Of a stretch of DNA of 64,000 nt, positions 21,661-32,480 are shown one piece after another. Below the pieces are notes generated by a model. The model had not been told where the DNA came from, searched no databases, and was given only the letters and a program-made list of their open reading frames with translations. This DNA comes from Heloderma charlesbogerti (Eukaryota; Chordata; Lepidosauria; Squamata; Helodermatidae). Numbering within the stretch: the first letter of the stretch is position 1; each line of letters begins with the position of its first letter. A program made the position numbers and the translations under genes. The DNA lies in assembly GCA_026122225.1 (NCBI GenBank), contig JANEZZ010001845.1:248001-312000 (forward strand), in the 5' to 3' direction.

Positions 21661-21679
21661 ATAGAAAGAAAGAAAGAAA

Positions 21680-21712
<33 letters not shown>

Positions 21713-21713
21713 A
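21661..21713. repeat. (GAAA)n tetranucleotide repeat
   Basis: Some 13 GAAA units with one short unit. It joins the tails of two oppositely oriented LINE ends. Confidence 0.9.
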
Positions 21714-22100
21714 ATCTGCTTCTATACCACTTGACATCCCAGGATTTCCAAGTGGTTTACATAAAAATACAACCGAAAACCAATATAAATACAATATAGA
21801 ACAATACATACCTTAAAAACATTACACAACATGGTAAAACAGAGCAGTGCCATGACTGATTACAGGTCACAGAAAGCATGAATGAACAAGTGCATTTTCA
21901 AGAGGCATTTGAAGCTCACCACAGTTTACACTTCTCAAAGCACATGTGGGAGAGTGTTCCAGGGGTTGGGCACCACTAGTGAGAAGGCCTGCTGCTTCCA
22001 TGTCATTACCTGATGACGCACCATAGATTGTGGAATGACCAAGAAGCCCTCCTCAGAAGACCTCAGGGGGTCATTTTGGTGTATATTAGGGAAAGTGCTC
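21714..22100 (-). mobile_element. LINE 3' end on the minus strand, other subfamily
   Basis: CTTCTATACCACTTGACATC and CCAAGTGGTTTACATAAAAA, then A-rich UTR, AAGTGCATTTTCAAGAGGCA, and later TGTTCCAGGGGTTGGGCACC. The same arrangement (ACCACTTAG...AAGTGGTTCAC) is at 32205. It is tail-to-tail with the element at 21150. Confidence 0.6.
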
Positions 22101-22446
22101 AGCTTTCCAAAGTGGGATTAAATATCAATAGAAAATAATATCAGCAATTGCCAAAAATGATACCAGTGATTGCCAGCTGATGAAGGGAGCCATCAAACTC
22201 TGCCACCATTTTGTGACTGGTTTTGACCCTGCACTGCACTGCCATTTTGTGACTGGTGGGCCTCAGTCATTTCCAGCTCTCTCAAGAGGGCCTTGTATGT
22301 AGAAAGTTTAAGAACCCCTGTCCTAGGGGAAAGGAACATTTGGGGACCCCTCTCCCAGACAAACAGTTATGGATTTCCCAAACACAAACATAGCCTTTTA
22401 CCATCCCTTTCCTCTCAGCTTTCCAACTGTATTTATAAAGATGTCA
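22101..22446. other. Unassigned, with a hAT-like end
   Basis: 22190-22330 has repeated GCCATTTTGTGACTGG and ends AAGTTTAAGAACCCCTG, like the right end of a hAT element whose left end is not found. Confidence 0.3.
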
Positions 22447-22640
22447 TATCCTGAGTCAGATCACTAGTCCACCTGGCCCAGTGCCATCAACATACGATGA
22501 CTGGCAACAGCTCTTCATGGTCTCAGGCAAAGAAGGATACTTCTGAGCTGGGATCCTTTTTTAGCTGGAGCTACCAGGAATTGAACCTGGTACTTGGAGC
22601 ATGGGAAGTGTGTGCTCTACCACTCAGCTACGGATACGCA
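22447..22640 (-). mobile_element. tRNA-derived SINE
   Basis: On the minus strand: CCGTAGCTGAGTGGTAGAGC (box A) and GTTCAATTCC in box B position, then GCTGTTGCCAGTCATCGTAT and GGGCCAGGTGGACTAGTG. Same family as 19385. Confidence 0.68.
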
Positions 22641-23660
22641 TGAACACACATTGAGCTATGTATGTCTTCCCCACCCATGCCAGCAAATTGGTTTAAGCAA
22701 TACACTGATGCACAGGTGGGACAGATACCATGATGGAAGACTGTCTCCCTGTTGCTCAGGGACTTCGCTTGGCTGCTTTAGTGAAGCCACTTCCTCCTTG
22801 CGCCATTAGGTGTTGCTATGTGATATGTCAAGACAGAGTCTACGCGGAGCTACAGCGTCAATGCCACAAATGGAAGGTCAGAGAAGACACACAGGGAGGG
22901 AGGGAAAAGGAGGGAGAGGGAGAGAATGATATTTTAGGTCAATTTGCTACCATATCAGTTTCTCCTCTTCTTATGATCCTCCTCAAATGCACCATTATTA
23001 GTCTCTGTGTGTGTGTTTTTAAAAAGAATTCATGAGCTCCCATTACCCAGCATTGAATACTTCTGAGTCCCACCTGTTCTACACTTTGACAGCACTTTAG
23101 AGTTTTGTCCTCAGAGAACTGTGCAGGAAATTGAGAGGTTGCCTATGGCAACCTTCTTCTCCCACATTGAAAGACTAATTGAGACTCTGACAAAGAAGCT
23201 GGGATTTCCTAGCCATTGACGAAGGGTGTGTGCATGGAAGCTACCCACGCCATTGGTTCAGTGCTGTTGCACGAAACCTTAGAAATGCAAGGGGGAGCAA
23301 CTGTCCTCTTCCCACCATGAAAGGGTTTCTATAGTGTTTTCCATGTGTACCACACAGAGAGTGTCTTGGGGCATTGCAACACTTGCACATGCTCAGAGGA
23401 TCACGCACAGTTGCCTGCACATCTCTGGGTATAAAAACTATGGCTACAGGATGCACACCGCATTCTAGCTAAGTATTTTGCATGTCCACTTTCCCACCAC
23501 CACCATCATGGCTGGATCCCATCCCACTCTGGTAATATTTGAATAACTGAGTCAGATCAAAAACTGTGCTCAAATTGTGGAGGAAAAGGGGGCATTTTAT
23601 TAAATCCACAAATCCCAGCTCCTGACTCCACCCAGTTTTAAAAACCAAAAAGCAATTGGG
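22641..23660. other. Unassigned noncoding stretch
   Basis: About 1 kb. No named repeat and no convincing frame; the few open frames lack family motifs. GGGAGGGAGAGGGAGAG-type purine tract at 22895-22925. Confidence 0.35.
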
Positions 23661-23672
23661 TAGACAAAAGGG

Positions 23673-24531
23673 TCATGAGAAACGCCGGGTTGGATGAATC
23701 ACAGGTCGGATTTAAGATTGCTGGGAGAATTATCAACAACCTCTGATATGCAGACAATACCACCCTAATGACAGAAAGTGAAGAGGATCTAAAGAGCCTC
23801 TTGTTGAGGGTGAAAGAGGAGAGTGCAAAAGCTGGTTTGAAACTCAACATTAAAAAAACGAAGATCATGGCATCTGGCCCCATCACTTCCTGGCATATAG
23901 AAGGGGAAGAAATGGAAGCAGTGACAGATTTTACTTTCTTGGGCTCCAAGATCACCGCAGATGGTGACTGTAGTCATGAAATTAAAAGACGCTTGCTCCA
24001 TGGGAGGAAAGCTATGGCCAACCTAGACAGCATAGTAAGAAGCAGAGACATCACCTTGCCGACAAAGGTCCGTCTAATCAAAGCTATGGTTTTCCCAGTA
24101 GTAATGTATGGCTGTGAGAGCTGGACTATAAGGAAGGCTGAGTGCCGAAGAATGGATGCTTTCGAACTGTGGTGCTGGAGAAGACTCTTCCGAGTCCCCT
24201 GGACTGCAAGGAGGTCAAATCAGTCCATCCTAGAGGAAATCAACCCTGAGTGCTCATTGGAAGGACAGATACTGAAGCTGAAGCTGAAATATTTTGGCCA
24301 CCTAATGCGAAGAGAAAACTCTCTGGAAAAGACCCTGATGCTGGGAAAGACTGAAGGCAAAAGGAGAAGGGGATGGCAGAGGATGAGATGGCTAGATAGC
24401 ATCACCGATGCAATGAATATGAACTTGAGCACGCTCCAGGAGAGAGCGCAGGACAGGAAGGCCTGGCATGCTATGGTCCATGGGGTCACAAAGAGTCGGA
24501 CACAACTGAACGACTGAACAACAACAACAAC
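23673..24531 (+). mobile_element. RTE/BovB LINE copy 3a, first half of a head-to-tail pair
   Basis: 5'-truncated; starts just upstream of the reverse-transcriptase YADD region (CATGAGAAACGCCGGGTTGG) and ends GACTGAACAACAACAACAA. Open from 23768 to 24517: LKSLLLRVKEESAKAG, FTFLGSKITADGDCSH, YGCESWTIRKAECRR, GVTKSRTQLND. Just before that the frame is closed by a TGA, and the YADD codons are altered (GCAGACAATACC). The target duplication brackets this unit together with copy 3b. Confidence 0.93.
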
Positions 24532-24953
24532 AATGTATGGCTGTGAGAGCTGGACTATAAGGAAGGCTGAGCACCGAAGAATTGATGCTTTCGAACTGTG
24601 GTGCTGGAGAAGACTCTTACGAGTCCCCTGGACTGCAAGGAGGTCAAATCAGTCCATCCTAAAGGAAATCAACCCTGAGTGCTCATTGGAAGGACAGATA
24701 CTGAAGCTCAAATATTTTGGCCACCTAATGCGAAGAGAAAACTCTCTGGAAAAGACCCTGATGCTGGGAAAGATTGAAGGCAAAAGGAGAAGGGGACGGC
24801 AGAGGTTGAGATGGGTAGATAGTATCACCGATGCAATGAATATGAACTTGAGCACACTCCGGGAGAGAACACAGGACAGGAAGGCCTGGCACTGGCGTGC
24901 TATGGTCCATGGGGTCACAAAGAGTCGGACACAACTGAACAACTGAACGACAA
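24532..24953 (+). mobile_element. RTE/BovB LINE copy 3b, second half of the pair
   Basis: Begins at ATGTATGGCTGTGAGAGC right after the CAA tail of copy 3a and ends GAACAACTGAACGACAAAG. AGACAAAAGGG lies at 23662-23672 and at 24954-24964, one duplication around both units. Differences from 3a (for example TKSRTQLNN at the end, an extra HW before RAMVHG, a missing LK pair) show that it is not a fresh copy of 3a. Confidence 0.92.
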
Positions 24954-24964
24954 AGACAAAAGGG

Positions 24965-25404
24965 ATGTTTTATTCATCAAAAAATGAATAATTCCAACAC
25001 ATTTTGGACCCCATATATAGGTCCTTATTCATGGAAATTCAGTATGATCCAATCAAATAATTTTTGCTCATCTAAAATTCCAGTCTCCTATACTCCACTT
25101 TGGTTCTTTAAATTTAAAGCTCAAGCCATTCTGAAGGTTTGGGGCAGGTAAGAAAAGGTGTGGGTGTGTGGAAATATCAGCATAATACCATTTTTTTCCA
25201 ATTAATTTGCCCACCATTTCCTTACTTAACTATGAGCCAAAGGGTCAGCCCAGACAAATAGATGGGATCTATAGGTGAGTTTCATACATCTCAGAAACTA
25301 TAATGAGGCACATCACAGGAAGCTGTTTGTTTCTAAGGCATGTTCGGACTCCTCTGTTTTAAGGCTTCATTGGCTAATCAGCACCTTGACTAAAAACAAC
25401 ATCA
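24965..25404. other. Unassigned noncoding stretch
   Basis: Nothing recognised. Confidence 0.3.
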
Positions 25405-26060
25405 GCTATTTCATTTGATTTCATTTATTATATTTCTATACTACCCCATGGCCAAAGCTCTCTATGCAGTTCACAAAAACTATTGTGATTATGATAATGA
25501 TTATTTACAAATAATGACATGGTTATTGCTATTATTGTTGTTGCTGTTATTGTCTTAGAAAGTACTGTTTTTACAAGATGAGACAGTCTCTGCCCATGGG
25601 CTCACAACTTAATGTACATGCTGCAAAAGGAAAAACAGATGCAGAGGGAAGAGGAAAGCAAGTATTGGAGCAGGTGCTCCTTCAGCGCCCAGTGGATATG
25701 GCCAGGATTCCTCCCCGCTTGCCATCATGCTTTCCAGGAGGCAGGAGGTGCAGTCACAGGAATTCCCTGATGGCAGAGGCCAGACTGTGCTTCCCTTCTG
25801 TTCTTCAGTCCCAGGGTAGCTGGCAGTTGGAGGCAAATGTTATTTCTGGCAGGAAGGGAAGACCCAGGCTCCCTACAGCTGCTGCTTCTCTGGCTGAGGC
25901 ACAGATGGGACCAGGCTGGTCTTCTTCTTGCTGTGATATTCTTCCTAGGAGGCAGGGAATGCAGCCTCCTCGTGCCCCTTGTTCTCCTGGCCAGTGGAAG
26001 AGATGTCCCCCCTTCAGCACTGCAGTCTTGTGGAATGTAACATAATTCAGTAATCCAGAT
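25405..26060 (-). mobile_element. Probable L2-like LINE, minus strand
   Basis: Starts with the reversed tail: TTTCATTTATTATATTTCTA, TACTACCCCATGGCCAAAGC and CTCTATGCAGTTCACAAAAA. It continues through CCCATGGGCTCACAACTTAA and a GC-richer part with GGCAGGAGGTGCAGTCACAG. The first 100 bases are sure; the extent to 26060 is a guess. An open frame at 25578-26045 has no protein-family features. Confidence 0.45.
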
Positions 26061-26381
26061 GTTACCAGAGCATGACGTAGGCCAGCCACAAGGGAGCAAC
26101 ATCCCGTGCCTCTTCAGCAACATATGAATCACACCGTACTTCAGTGAGCAATCTGGAGATACACTGAAGTCCATTATTTGCAAAGCAGGTGAGTCAAGCT
26201 GCTAGAGAAAAGCAGTTTAATGGAAGGATTATCTCCAGTTTGCCCTTTCTTGCTGATGTCCCATACCAGAGGTGTTCTGGTAGCTGTCTACTCAACAGCC
26301 ATTGTCAAAGATTCTTATGCATGCATTTAATGTGTGCATTTACTTTGGATGCTGAAAGTATTTTGTACATGAAACCAAACT

Positions 26382-26386
<5 letters not shown>

Positions 26387-26414
<28 letters not shown>
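26387..26414. repeat. (GA)n dinucleotide repeat
   Basis: About 14 perfect units. Confidence 0.9.
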
Positions 26415-26417
<3 letters not shown>

Positions 26418-26639
26418 ATTGTTTTTAATCAGTACAGAAGCTCAAGCTGCCCCGAGATTACAATTCCTTGTGATCTAGTCTGCTGTACACTGTAAAAGAG
26501 GGATGTCCCCAGGCCATACATAGGTGCTTTGAAGCATGTAGAAAATGCATACACTGAGCCAGTACATTGCAGACCCTAAACTGACAATCATTTCCTTTAT
26601 TCTGTATGCCACCGTGGGAGGTTTCTACACTTAAAGGTG

Positions 26640-26642
<3 letters not shown>

Positions 26643-26671
<29 letters not shown>
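26643..26671. repeat. (GT)n dinucleotide repeat
   Basis: About 14 perfect units. Confidence 0.9.
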
Positions 26672-26674
<3 letters not shown>

Positions 26675-26904
26675 TGAAGGGTTTTTGCATTGTTGTTGCA
26701 TTGTTGCATTTTCCATCCCTTTGTCTTTTCTGGGTTGCCTGCTCAATTTGGCTACAGAATTACCATCAGTACATGAAAACAAACAAAACTTTATAAAGCA
26801 CAGCAAAGCTTTATGAAGTACTGCATAGAGATATGATATACTGAAATAATTATTTGTGTATGAAATCAGCCTAATGGAAAAAAATGATAAACACCTGTAC
26901 AAGG

Positions 26905-27530
26905 CACTTGAGCTGGGCCAAAACAGGGCAGTGAGACTGTTAACAGGGACTGACCAATGTGATCATATTATGCCAGTATTTTTCCATCTGCACTGGTTGC
27001 CAGTCCATGTCCGGGCCTGATTCAGAGTGCCAGGATTAACATTCAAAGCCTGAAATGGCTTGTGACCAGGTTACCTGAAGTATCATCTTCTCCCATATAC
27101 AATCCTGGACCTTAAAATCATCCTCAGTGGTCCTCTCCAGGAGCCCGGCCCCTGCCAAAGGACATGAGGTGGATGGCTACCAAGAAGAGGGCCTTTTCTG
27201 CTGTGGCACCCTGGCTGTGGAATGAGCTTCCCAAAGAGGATATCCAGGCACCTACATTGTGCCTTTTCCAGTGCCAGGTGAAGACCCTTTTATTTTCCCA
27301 GGCATATCCGTCTTTCAGTTTCTGTTGCTTTAAATCTGATAATGTGTTCTAAATCTCTGCCTTGCTGCTAGGTTTTATTTTGGCTTTACTTCCATACTGT
27401 AGTTTTGAACTTTTAAATTTTCTATTGTATTTTATGCTGTATGTTGTGGTTTTAATTGTTGTGAACCACCCAGAGAGCTTTGGCTATTGGGTGGTATATA
27501 GAAATGGAATAAATATATAAATACATTTTA
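26905..27530 (+). mobile_element. L2-clade LINE, 3' part with ORF2 C-terminal remnant
   Basis: The best L2-like piece here. It encodes AVRLLTGTDQCDHIMP, then HLHWLPVHVRA, then a broken LTFKA-NGL-PGYL: the RLLTxT...HITPV...LHWLPV...YKALNGLAPxYL pattern of L2/CR1-clade C-termini. Further on are RAFSAVAPWLWNELP and a UTR with ATCTCTGCCTTGCTGCTAGG. The close is GAACCACCCAGAGAGCTTTG, GCTATTGGGTGGTATATAGA and an ATAAATAT tail. Stops and frameshifts make it inactive. Confidence 0.78.
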
Positions 27531-28079
27531 GGAGTATTTGTGTTTTTATTTAGGGTCAGAGAGTAAAGCTCATGCTCCCAATGATGAGGAGTTAATCAGA
27601 TGAGTGACTCACAGCTTGCACTCATAGATATTAAAAGCTGTAATAGTAATAGATATTAAACACTATTATGTCTATCCAGGCTAAGGTGCCTATGTATTGC
27701 TATGGGTGCCTTACAGTCTCTGACTTCTGTGATGCTGTTTCTGCTTTCCAGGGAGAAAGAACTGATTAGGAGCATCACTTCAAACATGACAGGATTAAGG
27801 ATTTCAGTGCTCATCACTGTGCTACCAGGAATTGTCTTCCCTGAGCAGGAGATAACATTACAAGTGCATGAATATGTCCCTTCACAGATTCAGCAGCCAA
27901 TCTTCTGCAAGAAAAAGAGACAGCAGTGAAAATATTCAGAAATGGGCAACCAGTGTATTGGTCAACAGTAGAGTAGAACAAGCCTCATCAGAGGTCATAG
28001 AACTGTGTGTCTTTGGGAGTTCCAGAAGAACATCTTAGAAATTATTTAAGTATATGTAAAATGGCATGTACAAACACAT
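27531..28079. other. Unassigned noncoding stretch
   Basis: Nothing recognised. Confidence 0.3.
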
Positions 28080-28265
28080 GAATCTGCCATTGTTCCATCT
28101 AGTCCAGCATTGTCTGTTTCTATGGACAGGGGCTATTTAGGATGTCAGGTAGAGACAGGTCTTTCTTATCACTTGTTTCCTGCTCCATTTTTTAATTGGA
28201 GGTGCCAGGGATTGAACCCGGGGCTTCCTGCATGCAAAGGAGCTATGCCCTCTCCTGCCATGTGC
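28080..28265 (-). mobile_element. tRNA-derived SINE, decayed
   Basis: On plus: TTCCATCTAGTCCAGCATTG, AGGTGCCAGGGATTGAACCC and GGGGCTTCCTGCATGCAAAG. This is the reverse of the SINE body, box B and the stretch between the boxes. Confidence 0.6.
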
Positions 28266-28456
28266 TACAGCAGTGTTTGAATGTGAATGTTCTATTTTTT
28301 TTTAAAGAGCTAATCTTCTAGCCACTGTGGTGACAGAGAGAAATTGAAGCACAAGCACAGCTGAATGATGACTGGTGCAGCCTTCCCTGGCCTTCCAGAT
28401 GTGTCAGACTACAACTCACATCATTCCCAGTCAATGCTGCAGCGCATGGGAATTGT

Positions 28457-31400
28457 CCCCTTCATGGATCACTGCCTTGTTGTGGCGAAGGGGCTTGCGT
28501 AACTCAGTGAAGCCATAAGCTATGCCGTGCAGGGCCACCCAAGACGAACAGGTCATGGCGGAGAGTTCTGACAAAATGTGGTCCACTGGAGAAGGAAATG
28601 GCAACCCACTCCAGGATTCTTGCCAAGAAAACCCCATGGAATGTACCACAAGGCTAAAAGAGATGACGCCGGAAGACGAGCCCCTCAGGTCGGAAGGTGT
28701 CCAATGCACTACTGGGGAAGAGCAGACTGGAATTTCCAAGTAGTGCCAGAAAGAGCGAAGTGGCTGGGCCAAAGCCAAAAGGACATTCAGCTGTGGATGT
28801 GTCCAGTGGTGAAAAGAAAATCTGATGCTGTAAAGAACAATATTGTTTAGGAACCTGGAATGTAAGATCAATGAATCAAGGTAAGCTGGAGGTGGTCAAA
28901 CATGAGATGGCAAGATTGAACATCGACATCTTGGGAATCAGCGAACTAAAATGGACAGGCATGGGCGAATTTAATTCAGGTGACCATCATATCTACTATT
29001 GTGGGCAAGAATCACTTAGAAGAAATGGAGTAGCACTCATAGTCAATAAAAGGGTGGGAAAAGCAGTACTGGGGTACAATCTCAAAAATGATAGAATGAT
29101 CTCAGTACGAATCCAAGGCAAACCATTCAACATCACAGTAATTCAAGTCTATGCCCTAACCACTGAGGCCGAAGAAGCTGAGGTTGATCGGTTCTATGAA
29201 GACCTACAACACCTTCTAGAACTAACACCAAAAAAAGATGTCCCCTTCATCACAGGGGATTGGAATGCCAAAGTAGGAAGTCAAGAAATAACCAGGATAA
29301 CAGGCAAGCATGGCCTTGGTGTACAAAATGAAGCAGGACAAAGGCTAATAGAATTTTGCCAAGAGAACACGCTGATCATAGCAAACACTCTTTTCCAACA
29401 GCACAAGAGACGACTCTACACATGGACATCACCAGATGGTCAATATCGAAATCAGATTGATTATGTCCTTTGCAGCCAAAGATGGAGAAGCTCCATACAG
29501 TCAGTCAAAACAAGACCTGGAGCTGACTGTGGCTCAGATCATTTTGCCTCTTGCAAAATTTCAGCTTAAATTGAAGAACGTAGGGAAAACCACTAAACCA
29601 TTCAGGTATGACCTCAATCATATCCCTTAAGAATATACAGTGGAGGTGACAAATAGATTTAAGGGAATAGACCTGACAGACAGAGTGCCTGAGGAACTAT
29701 AGACAGAGGTCCGTAACATTGTTCAGGAGGCAGCAACTCAATCCATCCCAAGAAAAAGAAATGCAAGAAAGCCAAGTGGCTGTCTGATGAGGCTTTACAA
29801 GTAGCTGAGGAAAGAAGGGAAGCAAAAAGCAAGGGAGAAAGGGCAAGATATATCCAACTGAATGCAGAGTTCCAGAGAATAGCAAGGAGAGACAAGAAGG
29901 CCTTCTTAAATGAACAATGCAAAGAAATCGAGGGAAACAATAGAATGGGAAAGACTAGAGATCTTTTCAAGAAAATCGGAGATCTCAAGGGAATGTTTTG
30001 TGCAAAGATGGGCATGATAAAGGACAAAGAAGGCAGGGACCTAACAGAAGCAGATGAGATTAAGAAGAGGTGGAAAGAATACACAGAAGAACGATACAGG
30101 AAAGGTCTTAATGTCCCTGATAACCATGATAGTGCGGTCACTGAACTTGAGCTGGACATCCTAGAGAATGAAATCAAGTGGGCCTTAGGAAGCATTACTA
30201 ACAACAAAGCTAGCGGAGATGACAGTATTCCAGCTGAGTTATTTAAGATCCTAAAATATGATGCTGTTAAAGTGCTGCACTCAACATGCCAACACATTTG
30301 GAACACTCAACAGTGGCCACAAGACTGGAAAAGGTCAGTTTACATTCTAGTTCCAAAGAAGGGCAATGCCAAAGAGTGTTCAAACTACCACACAATTGCG
30401 CTCATTTCACATGCCAGCAAGGTTATGCTCAAAATCCCACAAGCTCGGCTTCAGCAGCATGTGAACTACCAGAAGTACAAGCGGGGTTTCGAAGAGGCAG
30501 AGGAGCTAGAGATCAAATCGCCAACAACATTCACTGGATCATGGAGAAAGCAAGAGAATTCCAGAAAAACATCTATTTCTGCTTCATTGACTATGCTAAA
30601 GCCTTTGATTGTGTGGATCACAACAAACTGGCAAATTCTTAAAGAGATGGGAGTACCAGACCACATTACTTGTCTCCTGAGAAACCTGTACAAGGGACAA
30701 GAAGCAACAGTAAGAACCGGACATGGAACAACCGATTGGTTCAAAATTGGGAAAGGAGTATGACAAGGCTGTATATTGTCACCCTGCTTATTTAATTTAT
30801 ATGCAGAGTACATCATGAGAAACGCCAGGTTGGATGATGAATCACAGGTCGGAATTACGATTGCTGGGAGAATTATCAACAGCCTCAGATACGCAGATGA
30901 TACCACACTAATGGCAGAAAGTGAAGAAGATCTAAAAAGCCTCTTGTTGAGGGTGAAAGTGGAAAGTGCAAAAGCTGATTTGAAACTCAACATTAAAAAA
31001 ACTAAGATCATGGCATCTGGCCCCATCACTTCCTGGCATATAGAAGGGGAAGAAATGGAAGCAGTGACAGATTTTACTTTCTTGGGCTCCAAGATCACGG
31101 CAGATGGTGACTGTAGCCATGAAATTAAAAGACGCTTGCTCCTTGGGAGGAAAGCTATGGCAAACCTAGACAGCATAGTAAGAAGCAGAGACATCACCTT
31201 GCCGACAAAGGTCTGCACAATCAAAGCTATGGATTTCCCAGTAGCAACGTATGGCTGTGAGAGCTGGAATATAAGGAAGGCTGAGCGCCGAAGAATTGAT
31301 GCTTTTGAACTGTGGTGCTGGAGAAGACTCTTACGAGTCCCCTGGACTGCAAGGAGGTCAAATCAGTCCATCCTAAAGGAAAACAATCCTGACTGCTCAT

Positions 31401-31653
31401 TGGAAGGACAGATACTGAAGCTCAAATATTTGGCCACCTAATGTGAAGAGAAAACTCCCTGGAAAAACCCTGATGCTGGGCAAGATTGAAGCAAAAGGAG
31501 AAGGGGACGGCAGAGGATGAGATGGCTAGATAGCATCACTGATGCAATGAATATGAACTTGAGCACACTCCAGGAAAGAGCGGAGGACAGGAAGGCCTGG
31601 TTCATGGGGTCACGAAGAGTCGGACACGACTGAACGACTGAACAACAACAACA
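28457..31653 (+). mobile_element. RTE/BovB LINE copy 4, full length with target duplication
   Basis: 3,197 bp. ATGGGAATTGT lies at 28446-28456 and again at 31654-31664, a perfect 11-bp target duplication that fixes both ends. It starts CCCCTTCATGGATCACTGCC and ends GACTGAACAACAACAACA. The 5' start agrees with copy 1, so this is the true 5' end of the family here. It would need its own protein to move, and that is broken (see the ORF2 entry). Confidence 0.96.
28522..31600 (+). pseudogene. BovB ORF2 (endonuclease/reverse transcriptase), broken
   Basis: The longest stretches still open are 28871-29569 (endonuclease: ISELKWTGMGEF, then ITGDWNAKVGSQE and NQIDYVLCSQRW), 29945-30763 (linker and start of RT) and 30776-31441 (YADDTTLMAESEED, SKITADGDCSH, YGCESWNIRKAERRR). 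Breaks: a one-base gain near 28733, TGA at 28824 where copy 8 has CGA, a frameshift near 29545, stops near 29629 and 29701, a frameshift near 30470 and TGA at 30761. A further frameshift near 31430 removes the end. Family role: nicks target DNA and reverse-transcribes LINE RNA in the nucleus. Confidence 0.9.
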
Positions 31654-31714
31654 ATGGGAATTGTAGCCTGACATGTTATACTGCACTAAGTTGGGGAAAG
31701 CTGGTCTAGTGAGC

Positions 31715-32200
31715 TGGCAGAAACTAGAAAGGTTTGATGAGCTGGAACTCCAGTGGATGGTGAAGAAGGTTTCAGCACCATGGAGAGCTCCTCCCATCAT
31801 GAAGACTCTTCCCTGGCCTATGAGCGCAAGCAGGGCCCTCACCACTCTGACTGAAGGCCCTCAGCTCCTGCGTGTGGAAGCGTTTGCTGGCCACGATTAG
31901 GATGCTGTGGCAGATGGACCTTTGGCAGAAGCAGTCTGTGTGGTGGTTCGCTGACAAACGAGCCGTGTCTGCCAGTGAGTTTGTGTCCCCTAGTCCATCC
32001 CTTTACTTTCTCACTCTTTTCAGGGAGAGAAAAAAACTTGCCCCCACACCTTGGACAATGGACGGCTTGGGTGTCAGAGATCCCATTGCAAAGGTATGCA
32101 TCTCTTTGCACAGAGATACACCTTACACACACCCCATGTTCCTTTCAATATACAATCCCTCCCCTGCCCATACACATGCGCTTTCACAATAATAGATATT
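31715..32200. other. Unassigned stretch, exon-like in places
   Basis: 31740-31975 is of coding-like composition with GCCAGTGAGTTTG at its right edge. Every frame is interrupted within about 100 codons and none shows a known domain, so I do not call an exon. Confidence 0.25.
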
Positions 32201-32204
32201 ATGC

Positions 32205-32480
32205 TGATTATTATTTATTATCTATTTTATTATTTATTAAAATACTTCTATACCACTTAGTATATTAAAATCCCTAAGTGGTTCACATTAAAATACAATG
32301 TAACAGCCCAAATAATATGATAAACAATAAAAATAATTGAAAGCATTACAATACTTCAATGATAATAACAGGGAAATAGCAGAGATACTCACAGATCAGG
32401 GAAATCCTGTGTGAATAGGTGAGTTTTCAAGAGGCATTTAAAACTTGCCACCATTTCTGCCTCTTGAAACAATTTAACTG
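32205..32480 (-). mobile_element. LINE 3' end, minus strand
   Basis: TTATTATTTATTAAAATACT is the reversed tail. CTATACCACTTAGTATATTA, CCTAAGTGGTTCACATTAAA and GAGTTTTCAAGAGGCATTTA match in order the element at 21714. Confidence 0.6.

Larger units (their letters stand above)
26061..26904. other. Unassigned stretch with two microsatellites
   Basis: Holds a (GA)n run at 26387-26414 and a (GT)n run at 26643-26671. A decayed SINE-like patch (TTATTTGCAAAGCAGG) is near 26172. No gene. Confidence 0.4.
28378..31703. mobile_element. hAT MITE (CCAGATGT family) interrupted by full-length BovB
   Basis: Left half 28378-28456: CAGCCTTCCCTGGCCTTCCA, GACTACAACTCACATCATTC. Right half 31654-31703: TGGGAATTGTAGCCTGACAT, AGTTGGGGAAAGCTG. 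The halves mirror one another as expected for this palindromic MITE. The outer flanks GACTGGTG and GTCTAGTG match at 6 of 8. The BovB landed inside it and is younger. Confidence 0.7.

Noticed and set aside
25578..26045. 155-codon open frame as a host exon
   Set aside because: It overlaps a probable minus-strand LINE, shows no domain, and is matched by equally long open frames on the other strand.
31740..32132. Host exon with a CPRCGGKF zinc-ribbon-like motif on the minus strand
   Set aside because: There is a single CxxC pair with no second pair, no coherent frame and no good splice sites on that strand.
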